Below are positions 33,797 to 41,902 of a stretch of DNA of 64,000 bases, one piece after another (the first letter of the stretch is position 1; each line of letters begins with the position of its first letter). The notes below the pieces were generated by a model that worked only from the letters and a program-made list of their open reading frames with translations, was not told where the DNA came from and searched no databases. The DNA is from Gemmatimonadota bacterium (GTDB lineage Bacteria; Gemmatimonadota; Gemmatimonadetes; Gemmatimonadales; GWC2-71-9): assembly GCA_003223395.1 (NCBI GenBank), contig QHUZ01000022.1, positions 20,078 through 84,077 on the forward strand, read 5' to 3'. Made by a program: the position numbers and the translations under genes.

Positions 33797-34660
33797 ATGC
33801 CCTCCATCGTGTGGATCGATGGGACGTGGTACGACCGCGGCAGCGCGGTCGTTTCTGTATGGGACCACGGCCTCCTGTATGGCGACGGCGTGTTCGAGGG
33901 CATCCGTGCCTACGGCGGCCGCGTCTTCCGGCTGGCCGCCCACCTCGATCGGCTGTACGCGTCGGCAAAAGCGATCTGGCTCGAAATCCCCATGACGAAG
34001 GAAGCCATGGGGCGTATGGTCGAGGAAGGCGTTGCGAAGAGCGGGATTAAAGACAACTACATTCGGCTGGTCATCACGCGGGGCGTGGGCGATCTGGGAC
34101 TGGACCCCCGGAAATGCCCGAAGCCGACCGTCTTTTGCATCTTCGACACGATCAAACTCTGGCCGCAGGACCGCTACGAGAAAGGCCTCACCGCACTCAC
34201 TGCAGCGACGCCGATTCTGCATCGCGAGTCCCTCTCTCCCCGCGTGAAATCCCTCAACTATCTCTCGCACATCCTCGCCAAAGTCGAAGGCATCGCCGCG
34301 GGGGTGGATGAGGTGATCATGCTCGACTCCAGCGGGTATGTCGCCGAAGCAAGTGGCATGAATCTCTTCGCCGTGTCCAACAGCACACTCAAGACGCCCC
34401 CGCCGTACACAGGCATCCTGCGCGGCGTCACGCGCGATACCGTGATCGAGCTCGGCCGTGAGGCGGGCTACGCCATCGAAGAGCTGCCGATGAACCGCTA
34501 CGACCTGTACACCGCGGATGAGGTGTTCCTGACCGGAACCGCCGCCGAGGTCGTGGGGATTTCAAAACTCGACGGCCGGGCGATCGGGAACGGGGTGTCC
34601 GGACCCGTCACGCGAGACCTGGCAACTCGCTTCCGCGCCTACGTTACCCGGGACGACTGA
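33797..34660 (+). CDS. ilvE: Branched-chain amino acid aminotransferase (class IV PLP enzyme)
   Basis: 287-residue fold-type-IV aminotransferase catalysing the last step of Val/Leu/Ile synthesis. Motifs are DHGLLYGDGVFEGIRAYGGRVFRL near the N-terminus, YIRLVITRGVGDLGLDP, the PLP-binding Lys in SPRVKSLNYLSHILAK, the Glu segment EASGMNLFAV, and EVFLTGTAAEVVGI. It stands alone after tRNA-Lys. D-amino-acid aminotransferase is a close alternative, but the length and RxxITRG pattern favour IlvE. Confidence 0.92.
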   Translation: MPSIVWIDGTWYDRGSAVVSVWDHGLLYGDGVFEGIRAYGGRVFRLAAHLDRLYASAKAIWLEIPMTKEAMGRMVEEGVAKSGIKDNYIRLVITRGVGDLGLDPRKCPKPTVFCIFDTIKLWPQDRYEKGLTALTAATPILHRESLSPRVKSLNYLSHILAKVEGIAAGVDEVIMLDSSGYVAEASGMNLFAVSNSTLKTPPPYTGILRGVTRDTVIELGREAGYAIEELPMNRYDLYTADEVFLTGTAAEVVGISKLDGRAIGNGVSGPVTRDLATRFRAYVTRDD

Positions 34661-34694
34661 TTTCTCCTGCAGCACCCTGGAAAGCGCTAACCCA

Positions 34695-34722
34695 TTGACC
34701 GGTCACAAGCTAACCCTCATAT
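34695..34722 (+). promoter_or_regulatory. Candidate sigma70-type promoter before the small-gene cassette
   Basis: TTGACC (34695-34700) and TCATAT (34717-34722) with a 16-bp spacer lie about 40 bp upstream of the gene at 34763. The 102-bp gap after ilvE otherwise holds a GCTAACCC direct repeat (34685 and 34709) and no gene. Confidence 0.4.
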
Positions 34723-34762
34723 TGGGGGCCCTTTGCGCTTCGTTCCGCGCTCGAGGTGAGCC

Positions 34763-35014
34763 ATGTCATGGCGAGTAATTGCGCATGGGGACCAGGTTTG
34801 GCATGTGGACGCGGTCGCCGAGCGTCACGCGAATACGTCCGCTTGGCAGTTGGTCTTGTCGTTTCGCGCCGCGTCTGAGTCACTCCCGGGTCGGCGCCGG
34901 TCGTTCTGGACGCCGTATCCGCTGGAGGCCACCTCGAAGTCGTCACTGTTCATCCAGGCCGAGCGGATCCCGGACGCCGCGCTGTCGCAGCTGCTCGCGG
35001 AGCGTCTCTCGTGA
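34763..35014 (+). CDS. Small uncharacterised protein (83 aa)
   Basis: Not recognised. The 83-residue product (MSWRVIAHGDQVWHVDAVAER to LSQLLAERLS) is soluble, without signal or membrane span, and reads as a short beta-rich domain followed by a helix. Its stop overlaps the next start (GTGA at 35011-35014). It therefore begins a tightly coupled run of three small genes that ends in a lytic transglycosylase gene. The coupling makes it a real gene rather than a chance frame. Confidence 0.7.
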   Translation: MSWRVIAHGDQVWHVDAVAERHANTSAWQLVLSFRAASESLPGRRRSFWTPYPLEATSKSSLFIQAERIPDAALSQLLAERLS

Positions 35015-35259
35015 GCACCGCGAACCTGCAGGATCTCCGGCGCGTCGTCAGCGCGGTAACGCGGTTACGGGGTGAGACGGTCAAACATGTCACGGTGCGC
35101 TCCGACGTCAGGCACGTGAAAGTGGAATTCGACAGCGGGCTGATTCTCGTCATCTCGGCTGAGCAGGATGCGCAGGGACGTCCGCGTCTCGAGGTGGATG
35201 TGGTTGAAGCGACTCAGGACTCGGGCGTGAAACAGCAGATCGAAGTTCGGTTCGAGTGA
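35011..35259 (+). CDS. Small uncharacterised protein (82 aa)
   Basis: Not recognised. GTG start in a GTGA overlap with the preceding small gene. The product has an N-terminal helix (LQDLRRVVSAVTRLRGE), then alternating strands (VKHVTVRSDVRHVKVEFDSGLILVISAEQ) and a charged end. No cysteines, signal peptide or membrane span are seen. It is followed after 10 bp by the LeuA-domain-like protein. Being in the same cassette, it probably works with its neighbours. Confidence 0.7.
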   Translation: MSTANLQDLRRVVSAVTRLRGETVKHVTVRSDVRHVKVEFDSGLILVISAEQDAQGRPRLEVDVVEATQDSGVKQQIEVRFE

Positions 35260-35269
35260 GGTTGCTCAA

Positions 35270-35671
35270 GTGCCCGACGAGCGCCTGCGGTTTCAGGAGT
35301 TCGGTTTTCAGCGGCTGGCCAACGGCCGCTGCCGGGCCAAGGTGGTGCTGACGTGGTCTGATGGCCGGCGGTTCGAGGGATCATCGGACGGCGTTTCGTC
35401 ACAAACCGGCGAGCTGCGCTGTTGCGCGGTGGCAGCCGTGAACGCTTTGGAGCAGGCCGTACAACCCCGGCTCACGTTCGAGTTGCTGGGCGTGAAAGCG
35501 GTGCGCGCGTTCGACGCGACGGTGGTGATCGTCTCGCTGTCGGCGCGCGCGGAAGAGACGACGCGACTGGTTGGATCGTGTTTGACGGAAGTCGATCCGC
35601 CTCGCGGCGCGGCACTTGCAGTGTTGAATGCGACAAACCGCTTACTTGGGAATTATCTGACGACACGATGA
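35270..35671 (+). CDS. Stand-alone LeuA-dimerisation-like domain protein (133 aa)
   Basis: 133 residues with two similar halves: RAKVVLTWSDGRRFEGSSDG plus LRCCAVAAVNALEQAV, and FDATVVIVSLSARAEETTRLVG plus AALAVLNATNRLLGNYL. The strand-loop-glycine-helix pattern resembles the C-terminal regulatory (dimerisation) domain of 2-isopropylmalate synthase, but without any catalytic TIM-barrel. This is pattern-based and needs a profile search. It is soluble and ends in an ATGA overlap with the lytic transglycosylase gene, an unexpected partner for an amino-acid-sensing fold; ilvE lies 600 bp upstream. Confidence 0.65.
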   Translation: MPDERLRFQEFGFQRLANGRCRAKVVLTWSDGRRFEGSSDGVSSQTGELRCCAVAAVNALEQAVQPRLTFELLGVKAVRAFDATVVIVSLSARAEETTRLVGSCLTEVDPPRGAALAVLNATNRLLGNYLTTR

Positions 35672-37200
35672 AACGACTGACGGCAGTGTGGTTCTCGATG
35701 TTGAGTGCAGCGGCGCTCGCCGCCTGCGCCGGCGCACATATTCCTCCCGCTCCCGTGACCTCGCTGCCCGGATCCCAAGCGGCAACCCGCGACAGCTCTG
35801 CGGTACAGCTCGGGACGGCGCTGGCGACGGTCGAGCAGGACTCCGCCGCCGATCAGTCGGCCCTGGACAGCCTCCACGCGCGGTCCGCCGACTCGCTCCC
35901 CGCACCCCGCACCGACGTGGCCGTGCGCGGCGAGGACGTGCGCAAGGAGGCGGAAGACCTCTTCGGCCGAGACGCGACGACGACATTCGACATCGACGTC
36001 TCGAACTTTGCGGGCAATCGCCGGGTGCTCGAGTACCTGGAGTTCTTCCAGCTCGACTCGCGCGACCGCTTCGAGATCTGGCTGTCCCGTCTGGGGCGCT
36101 ATGAGGGCATGATCCGGGAGCGGCTGCGCGCGCGCGGCCTGCCGGAGGATCTGGTCTATCTCACGTTGATCGAAAGCGGGCTGTCGAATACGGCGGTGAG
36201 CCGCGCCCGTGCGGTCGGGATGTGGCAGTTCATGGCGTCCACGGGTCGGGGCTATGGCCTGCAGATCGACCCCTGGGTGGACGAACGGCGCGATCCGTTC
36301 AAGGCGACCGACGCCGCGGTCAATCATCTCCAGGACCTCGTCCAACGCCTCGGCAGCGTCTATCTGGCGGCCGCGGCGTATAACGCGGGCGCCGGCCGCA
36401 TCGAGCGGGAGATCCGCCGGCTGCCGGGCGAGCCGGACACCGTGGATGACCAGACGTTCTTCGAGATCGCCGACCGGCGCAATCTCCGGCGTGAAACGCG
36501 CGACTATGTGCCGAAGTTGATCGCCGCGGCGTTGATCGCCAAGCAGCCCAGCCGCTACGGCTTCACGGACATCCTGCGCCTGCCGCCACTCGTCTTCGAC
36601 GAGGTTTCGGTGCCGGATGCGACCGGGCTCGACGTACTGGCGCGACTGGCCGATACCACGGTCGCGGCGCTGCTCGAGCTGAATCCGCAGTTCGTGCGCG
36701 GCATCACGCCGCCGCAGCGCCCGGTCGTCGTGCGCGTGCCGCGGGGCAGGGGCGCGGCGGTCGCGGAGCGATACGCCGATCTCCCGGTCAACGAGCGCGT
36801 GACGTTCGTGGACCACTACGTCAGCTCAGGCCAGACGCTGTCCGGCATCGCGCAGCGCTACATGGTGACCGTCACCATGTTGCAGGCGGCGAACCCCCAC
36901 CTGCGCACGCACGCGCTGCGCGTGGGGCAGCGGATCATCGTGCCGATGAGCGGCCGTGTGGTGCCGCGCGGTGCGTGGAGCAACCCGCCGGAGCCCCGCG
37001 TCCGCCGCGTGTCGAGCCGGTATCGCAGCGTGAGCAGCCTGCCCTCCGATGGCACGCGCCATCGCGTGGCGCGCGGCGAGACCGCGAGCGGCATCGCGCG
37101 CCAGCACGGGATCGGGCTGGCGGCGCTGCTGGAAGCAAATGATCTGACGATACGCAGTGTGATCCGGCCCGGTGACGTCCTGCTGATTCCGAGCCGGTAA
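35668..37200 (+). CDS. mltD: Membrane-bound lytic murein transglycosylase (MltD-like) with two LysM domains
   Basis: 510-residue lipoprotein (MLSAAALAACAGAH; lipid Cys about residue 20). The SLT catalytic domain contains the Glu in LTLIESGLSNTAVSRARAVGMWQFM and the AAAYNAGAGRI motif, typical of family 1 lytic transglycosylases that cleave peptidoglycan glycan strands. LysM repeats lie near residues 381-425 (VDHYVSSGQTLSGIAQRYMV) and 465-508 (HRVARGETASGIARQHGI), ending VLLIPSR. The ATG at 35668 overlaps the previous stop; the upstream open frame is a shadow. Confidence 0.92.
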   Translation: MKRLTAVWFSMLSAAALAACAGAHIPPAPVTSLPGSQAATRDSSAVQLGTALATVEQDSAADQSALDSLHARSADSLPAPRTDVAVRGEDVRKEAEDLFGRDATTTFDIDVSNFAGNRRVLEYLEFFQLDSRDRFEIWLSRLGRYEGMIRERLRARGLPEDLVYLTLIESGLSNTAVSRARAVGMWQFMASTGRGYGLQIDPWVDERRDPFKATDAAVNHLQDLVQRLGSVYLAAAAYNAGAGRIEREIRRLPGEPDTVDDQTFFEIADRRNLRRETRDYVPKLIAAALIAKQPSRYGFTDILRLPPLVFDEVSVPDATGLDVLARLADTTVAALLELNPQFVRGITPPQRPVVVRVPRGRGAAVAERYADLPVNERVTFVDHYVSSGQTLSGIAQRYMVTVTMLQAANPHLRTHALRVGQRIIVPMSGRVVPRGAWSNPPEPRVRRVSSRYRSVSSLPSDGTRHRVARGETASGIARQHGIGLAALLEANDLTIRSVIRPGDVLLIPSR

Positions 37201-37217
37201 CCGACCGGCACCCGTGG

Positions 37218-37865
37218 TTAGTGGTGCCGGAATCCCTTCATAACTTCCGCTTCATAGCCGTTCGCGGGATCGCGACCGGCACCCAGCAGCTGCTCGACCT
37301 TCGCCGGGCCGCGGTTGTAGGCCAGTAGTGCCAACGACATGTTGGCGGGATAGCGATCCAGCAGATCCCGCAGGTAGCGGAACCCGATCCGCAGGTTCGT
37401 GTCGCGGTCATACAGCTGCTGCGTCGTCAGCCCGGGCTCGTACAGCCGCGCCGTGCTGGGCAGCACCTGGGTGAGCCCGACCGCCCCGACATGACTCGTG
37501 GCGCGCGGGTTGAACCCCGACTCGACCCTCACCAGACGGAACGCGAGGCCGGGATCGATCCCCTCGCTCAGCGCGACGTCATAGACCGCCGTCGCCATGT
37601 CGGCGGGCAGCCGGTAATGCGTCGAGTACTGCATGATCGCATCGACGCGGTCGAGCTGCAGCCGGGCGACTTCGAGCTCGCCCTGCTTGGCATCGAGCTG
37701 CTGGCGCAACGACCGCAGTTCACCGAGAAGCTCGGTGCCCGATGCGGGCGCGCGCTCAGTATCGGTCGTCGTGCCGCCCGCCCACCCACCCACGGTACTG
37801 ATGAGCAGTGCGGCCAGCACGATCATCCCGCCGCGAAGTATCAAACGTTGAGTTTTCGTCTGCAT
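37218..37865 (-). CDS. Soluble lytic transglycosylase-like protein (SLT domain)
   Basis: 215 residues. An N-terminal membrane anchor/signal (GGMIVLAALLISTVGGWAGG) is followed by a short coiled coil (ELLGELRSLRQQLDAKQGELEVARLQL) and an SLT domain. The catalytic Glu is in RLVRVESGFNPRATSHVGAVGLTQVLP, with LALLAYNRGPAKVEQLLG. It would cleave peptidoglycan at the inner membrane face. The ATG at 37865 has a GGGGAGG just upstream. It is convergent with the mltD-like gene (17 bp apart) and downstream of moaC. Confidence 0.88.
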   Translation of the reverse strand: MQTKTQRLILRGGMIVLAALLISTVGGWAGGTTTDTERAPASGTELLGELRSLRQQLDAKQGELEVARLQLDRVDAIMQYSTHYRLPADMATAVYDVALSEGIDPGLAFRLVRVESGFNPRATSHVGAVGLTQVLPSTARLYEPGLTTQQLYDRDTNLRIGFRYLRDLLDRYPANMSLALLAYNRGPAKVEQLLGAGRDPANGYEAEVMKGFRHH

Positions 37866-37881
37866 AGTCCTCCCCTGTTCA

Positions 37882-37900
37882 TTGACTTCCTGCAAGTCAA
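37882..37900. promoter_or_regulatory. Short inverted repeat upstream of the SLT gene
   Basis: TTGACTT (37882-37888) and AAGTCAA (37894-37900) form a perfect 7-bp inverted repeat with a 5-nt loop, in the 62-bp gap between moaC and the SLT gene, 17 bp upstream of the SLT start. It could be an operator or an RNA hairpin; no T-run follows. Confidence 0.4.
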
Positions 37901-37927
37901 GCATGGATCACCTGCGTCAAGCACCTG

Positions 37928-38389
37928 TCAATCATCGCGTGGAGCCTTTTGCTTCTCCACGAGCTGCACATCTCCGATTACCATGCTGCTGTCGACGGCT
38001 TTGACCATGTCGTATACGGTCAATAACGCCACGGCGACCGCAGTTAGTGCCTCCATCTCTACGCCGGTCCGACCAACCGTCCGCACCTTCGCCGAGATCC
38101 GCACGCCCGGCAGCGCTTCTGCCAGGCTCGCCTCGACCTCCACGTGGTCGAGACCCAGGGGGTGGCAGAGCGGGATAAGCTCCGCCGTCCGTTTCGCTGC
38201 CAGCGTTCCCGCGACCTCGCTCACTGCGAGCACGTCGCCCTTGGCGATAGCCTGTTCGGCCACCAGCCGGAACGCTTCCGGCGACATCCGAATCGTCCCC
38301 GTCGCGACCGCCGACCGATCCATCATCGGCTTGTCGCCCACATCGACCATTCGGGCGCGGCCAGCCTGGTTCAGATGCGACAGCTTCAT
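37928..38389 (-). CDS. moaC: Cyclic pyranopterin monophosphate synthase MoaC
   Basis: 153-residue molybdenum-cofactor enzyme that converts the MoaA product to cPMP. Family motifs are MVDVGDKPMMDRSAVATG, KGDVLAVSEVAGTLAAKRTAELIPLCHPLGLDHVEV (the KRT...CHPL substrate loop) and VGRTGVEMEALTAVAVALLTVYDMVKA. It is coupled to holB by an ATGA overlap (38386-38389). No other moa gene is nearby. Confidence 0.97.
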   Translation of the reverse strand: MKLSHLNQAGRARMVDVGDKPMMDRSAVATGTIRMSPEAFRLVAEQAIAKGDVLAVSEVAGTLAAKRTAELIPLCHPLGLDHVEVEASLAEALPGVRISAKVRTVGRTGVEMEALTAVAVALLTVYDMVKAVDSSMVIGDVQLVEKQKAPRDD

Positions 38390-39432
38390 GACTGTCTCGT
38401 CACCTGCAGGTCCTCGGCCAATACGGCAGCCAAGAGCTGCGGGTTCACATTGCCCTGCGCGAGATCGCGCGCGTCCATCACCAGGGCGATCGCCTCGACC
38501 AGCTTTTCCGTGTCGCCCCCGCGCCTGGCTTCACTGCGCAATCTCGTCGCCAACGCGTCCAGCATGTCGGTGAAGCCCCCACGCGCCTGAAACGGCACCT
38601 GCCCAAGCGCGAACAACCAAGGAGCTTCCAGAAACCGTGCTGCCAGATCTTCCGCCGGTTGGCCGGCGCGGCCGCTTCCTGTCGCAAAGAGCTTGCCAAT
38701 GCACCCTGCAGCAGCCGTAACTCGTTGTGCCAATTCAGCTTTGCTGCCAATTCCGAGCGTTTGCTGTGCGAAAGCTGTCACGTCACTGTCGGCGATTCGT
38801 GCCACACGAACGAGCACAACGCGCGACATGATCGTCGGAAGCAGGGCGTTGGGGTCCGCGGCCGTGATAATGATCACCGAGTCCGCGGGCGGTTCCTCGA
38901 GCGCCTTGAGCAGCGCGTTCGCTGCCACTTCCGTCCCCAGCTGCGGGATCAGCCGTTCCGCATCCCCGACGATGAAGACTTTTTGCTTGCCCATCGCCGG
39001 CGTCAGCGCCAGCCGTTTGAGCAGCAACCGGACCGAGGCAACCGGATGACTCGCCAGTCCCACGACGGGCGCGTACAACGGTTGCTCCCGGCGCACCGTC
39101 ATTTCCTCGGCCAACGCATCTGCGACGAGATCGACCTGCTTCTCGGCGTCTCCGGTGCTCGTCCCACCGCGTTTGCTCAACTCTACCGGCACGAACCAGT
39201 GCACGTCGGGGTGTTGCAGCGAAACCACAAGTCGGCACGCGCGGCATTGGCCGCACGGTTCCTGGCCTGGGCCTTCGCAATGGATCAGTTGGGCTAGCCA
39301 CAGCGCGAGACGCTGCTTCCCTACGCCACGAGGTCCGGCAAGCAGAAGCGCTTGCGGCAGCTTTCCGGAGGCGTGGGCGCCCGCCAGTTTGGTCTTAACC
39401 CTTTCGTGCCCGGTAAGGGGCGGTAAAGGCAT
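38386..39432 (-). CDS. holB: DNA polymerase III delta' subunit (clamp loader)
   Basis: 348-residue AAA+ clamp-loader subunit. The N-terminus GHERVKTKLAGAHASGKLPQALLLAGPRGVGKQRLAL has a degenerate Walker A (GKQ rather than GKT/S), expected because delta' does not hydrolyse ATP. The zinc-binding cluster CEGPGQEPCGQCRACRL, KQKVFIVGDAERL (Walker-B-like) and NALLKALEEPPADSVIIITA (the SRC-like region) are present. It starts the holB-moaC-SLT operon, with a perfect TATAAT 54 bp upstream. Confidence 0.92.
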   Translation of the reverse strand: MPLPPLTGHERVKTKLAGAHASGKLPQALLLAGPRGVGKQRLALWLAQLIHCEGPGQEPCGQCRACRLVVSLQHPDVHWFVPVELSKRGGTSTGDAEKQVDLVADALAEEMTVRREQPLYAPVVGLASHPVASVRLLLKRLALTPAMGKQKVFIVGDAERLIPQLGTEVAANALLKALEEPPADSVIIITAADPNALLPTIMSRVVLVRVARIADSDVTAFAQQTLGIGSKAELAQRVTAAAGCIGKLFATGSGRAGQPAEDLAARFLEAPWLFALGQVPFQARGGFTDMLDALATRLRSEARRGGDTEKLVEAIALVMDARDLAQGNVNPQLLAAVLAEDLQVTRQS

Positions 39433-39485
39433 GGGCGCAATCTAGCTGCGGGGTCAGTGCGCTGCGCCACTCTAGGCCGTAACTC

Positions 39486-39491
39486 ATTATA
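39486..39491 (-). promoter_or_regulatory. Candidate -10 element of the holB promoter
   Basis: A perfect TATAAT is found on the minus strand at 39491-39486, 54 bp before the holB ATG. The best upstream hexamer at correct spacing is weak. The surrounding 39480-39615 stretch is unusually AT-rich for this window. The whole 290-bp gap 39433-39722 contains this promoter, an ATCGAT-ATT-ATCGAT palindromic run (39592-39606) and the receiver fragment at 39627. Confidence 0.45.
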
Positions 39492-39626
39492 GGCCAAGCT
39501 AGTACCATTACACTCTTGGCCTTGCGCATACTTAACTACATGATGGGGACGTGATTAAGCAATTAAGTGAGCGCGCACTCGCGAGATTGTATCGATATTA
39601 TCGATTTTTTTCGGGTTTTGTTTGGG

Positions 39627-39719
39627 CTAGGAGGCCTGGGCTTGCAGGACGGGGACGGTCAGCTCCGCGTCTTCTGCGCGGTCCTCGACCACCAACACGC
39701 GGAGAGACTTGGTGCCCAC
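39627..39719 (-). pseudogene. Decayed response-regulator receiver fragment (30 aa)
   Basis: A GTG-started frame encodes 30 residues beginning VGTKSLRVLVVEDRAEDAELT, which is the first beta-strand and acidic pocket of a receiver domain (LRVLVVEDxxxDAEL), and then stops at TAG. The phospho-acceptor Asp and the rest of the domain are absent. It lies 3 nt downstream of the stop of the CheY-like gene on the same strand, so it looks like the remnant of a further response regulator or of a kinase that began with a receiver. Confidence 0.6.
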
Positions 39720-39722
39720 CGA

Positions 39723-40142
39723 TTATTGCGGGGGATGGTTCAGCAACAGCCAGTAGAGTCCCACGTCGGAGACGGCGCGGGCAAAGGCGTCGAAATCCAC
39801 GGGTTTTACGATATAGCTGTTCGCGCCGAGCGCGTACGCCCGCTCGATGTCGGGCTCTTCGCGCGACGAGGTCAGGACCACGATCGGAATTGTCTTCGTG
39901 CGGTTGTCGTTTTTCAGCCGGCGCAACACTTCCAGGCCGTCCACCTTCGGCAATTTGAGGTCGAGCAGGACCACCTTGGGCACCGGACTCGCTCCATCGG
40001 CGAAGAACTCCATCGCCTCCGCACCGTCGTGACACAGGAATACCTGGTTGGCGAGATTGCGCTGCTTGAGCGCGCGGAGCGTCAGCTCCGCATCGTTGGC
40101 GTTGTCCTCGACGAGCAGGATCTCGACTCCCTTTGGTTGCAT
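39723..40142 (-). CDS. CheY-like response regulator (Rcp1/phytochrome-partner type)
   Basis: 139-residue single receiver domain. The acidic pair is in [13 protein letters not shown], phospho-Asp in [17 protein letters not shown], Thr/Ser in [11 protein letters not shown] and Lys in [12 protein letters not shown]. The long loop and [14 protein letters not shown]...[11 protein letters not shown] pattern are typical of response regulators paired with phytochrome-like or hybrid kinases. The ATG at 40142 overlaps the stop of the kinase gene by 1 nt, so that kinase is the likely partner. No output domain. Confidence 0.92.
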   Translation of the reverse strand: MQPKGVEILLVEDNANDAELTLRALKQRNLANQVFLCHDGAEAMEFFADGASPVPKVVLLDLKLPKVDGLEVLRRLKNDNRTKTIPIVVLTSSREEPDIERAYALGANSYIVKPVDFDAFARAVSDVGLYWLLLNHPPQ

Positions 40143-41902
40143 CAGCGCTCCTCGCCTGGCAGGGTGAAGTAGAACGTGGCGCCCTGATTCACGGCGCCTT
40201 CCGCCCACACGCGGCCGCCGTGCCGTTGCACGATGCGCTTGACGATCGCGAGGCCGACGCCGGTGCCGTCGAACTGCTCGGTGCTGTGCAACCGCTGGAA
40301 GACGCCGAACAGCTTGTCGGCGTAGCGCGCGTCAAATCCCGCCCCGTTGTCTTTCACGTAGTACACGGTCTGGCCGCCGTCCGCCTGCGAACCGACTTCG
40401 ATCTTCGCGCTGGGGCGATCGCGGGTGAACTTCGCGGCGTTCAGCAGCAGGTTGCTCATCACCTGGCGCAGCAGGCCGCGATCGCCGCGCGCGGCCGGCA
40501 GTGGGTCGATTCGGATCTCCAGCGAACCGTTCCTGCCGGCTTCGGTGCGTTGCACTTCGTCCGCGACCAGCTGCGTGAGCTCCTTCATATCCACGGGCCC
40601 CGTCGCGAGGTCGGTACGTCCGAGACGCGAGAAGGCGAGCAGATCGTCGATCAGTTGCCCCATGCGGCGGGTGTTCTGATCGATCACGCCGAGCAGCCGC
40701 TGGGCCTCGGGATCGAGCTGGGCGTGGTGGTCCTCGAGCAGGATCCGGGCGAAGCCATGAATCGCGCGCAGCGGCGCCCGCAAGTCGTGCGAGACCGAAT
40801 AGGAGAAAGACTCCAACTCCGCGTTGGTCCCCTCCAGCGCCTTCGTGCGCTGGGCGACCTGCGCTTCGAGGTGATGGTGCGAGCGGGAGACCTGCTCGGC
40901 CATCGTGTTGAACGACCGCGCCAGCTTCCCCAGCTCGTCGTCGCGTCCGACGGGGACTCGCTGGGTGAGGTCGCCCGTGGCGATCGCTTCTGCTGCTTGA
41001 GTCACGCCGACCAGCGGCGCCGTCAGACGGCGGCTCCCCCACCATGCGGCAAGGGTGCCGATGATGACGATCAGCGCGGCAAAGGGTGCCATGGTCAGCA
41101 GGTAGGCCTGTGCCGGGGCGACGATCAAACGGGTCGGCACCTCCGTGGCCACCATCCAGGGCGTCCCCGGCACAGCCATCGCGATCGCCCGCTGCGCCTC
41201 GCCGCGCTCGTATCGCGTGGGCCTGGGGCTGTTCCGCACGTTTGCCGGGGGCGCGCTCACGATCGACGCGAAATCGGTCCACGGATCGCCGGCGGCATTG
41301 CCGAACAGGAAGGCCATGTCGCCCCCGGACAGACCGGTCAAAAACCGGCGTGTCCGCTCATTGAGCTGGAGGCGGGCGACCTGCTGCACGATTCCGCCCG
41401 ACCGTTCCCCTGACCCGGACCGCTCCGTGCCGATCGTCGCCGCCGCGACGCCGAAGAACAGCACCGTATCGCGCCGCTGCAACGGGCCGAACCGCGCCGA
41501 GTCGGTGCCCGGCGAAACGAGGACGCTGTCGCCAAATGCAAAGCGGCCGGTGCTCAGCAACAGCCGGCCGCTGAAATCCCGCAGCTCGAGCCGGGCGTTG
41601 CTGGCGGTATCGAGGGTGATGCGACGCAGCGCGGCTAACGCCTGCTCCCGGCCCCGTTGTCCGCCGGAGCGCAGGAACGCCACGACGTCGCTGTCCTTGG
41701 CGAGTGCGGTGACGCGGCCGCGCTGCTGGCCGGATTGGAATAAGTCGACCAACACGCTGTCCACAAACCGTAGCCGCGTGTCGGTGACCGACCGGCTGGC
41801 TTGTCGGACCTCCCCGTATCCAATGGTTAGCTGCACGATGGCCACGGCCAATAACAGCGCCGTCACGAACAACGGGAACGTGCGCTGGATCGATCTCATC
41901 AT
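40142..41902 (-). CDS. Membrane sensor histidine kinase (extracytoplasmic sensor, HAMP, HisKA, HATPase)
   Basis: 586 residues. An N-terminal span ([22 protein letters not shown]) is followed by a periplasmic sensor of about 225 residues and a second span ([23 protein letters not shown]). Then come HAMP ([20 protein letters not shown]), HisKA with [22 protein letters not shown] (His about residue 370) and HATPase_c ([37 protein letters not shown]). This H-box and [10 protein letters not shown] pattern is that of phytochrome-type kinases. It is coupled to a CheY-like partner downstream and to the hybrid kinase upstream (ATGA). The signal is unknown. Confidence 0.92.
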   Translation of the reverse strand: MMRSIQRTFPLFVTALLLAVAIVQLTIGYGEVRQASRSVTDTRLRFVDSVLVDLFQSGQQRGRVTALAKDSDVVAFLRSGGQRGREQALAALRRITLDTASNARLELRDFSGRLLLSTGRFAFGDSVLVSPGTDSARFGPLQRRDTVLFFGVAAATIGTERSGSGERSGGIVQQVARLQLNERTRRFLTGLSGGDMAFLFGNAAGDPWTDFASIVSAPPANVRNSPRPTRYERGEAQRAIAMAVPGTPWMVATEVPTRLIVAPAQAYLLTMAPFAALIVIIGTLAAWWGSRRLTAPLVGVTQAAEAIATGDLTQRVPVGRDDELGKLARSFNTMAEQVSRSHHHLEAQVAQRTKALEGTNAELESFSYSVSHDLRAPLRAIHGFARILLEDHHAQLDPEAQRLLGVIDQNTRRMGQLIDDLLAFSRLGRTDLATGPVDMKELTQLVADEVQRTEAGRNGSLEIRIDPLPAARGDRGLLRQVMSNLLLNAAKFTRDRPSAKIEVGSQADGGQTVYYVKDNGAGFDARYADKLFGVFQRLHSTEQFDGTGVGLAIVKRIVQRHGGRVWAEGAVNQGATFYFTLPGEER

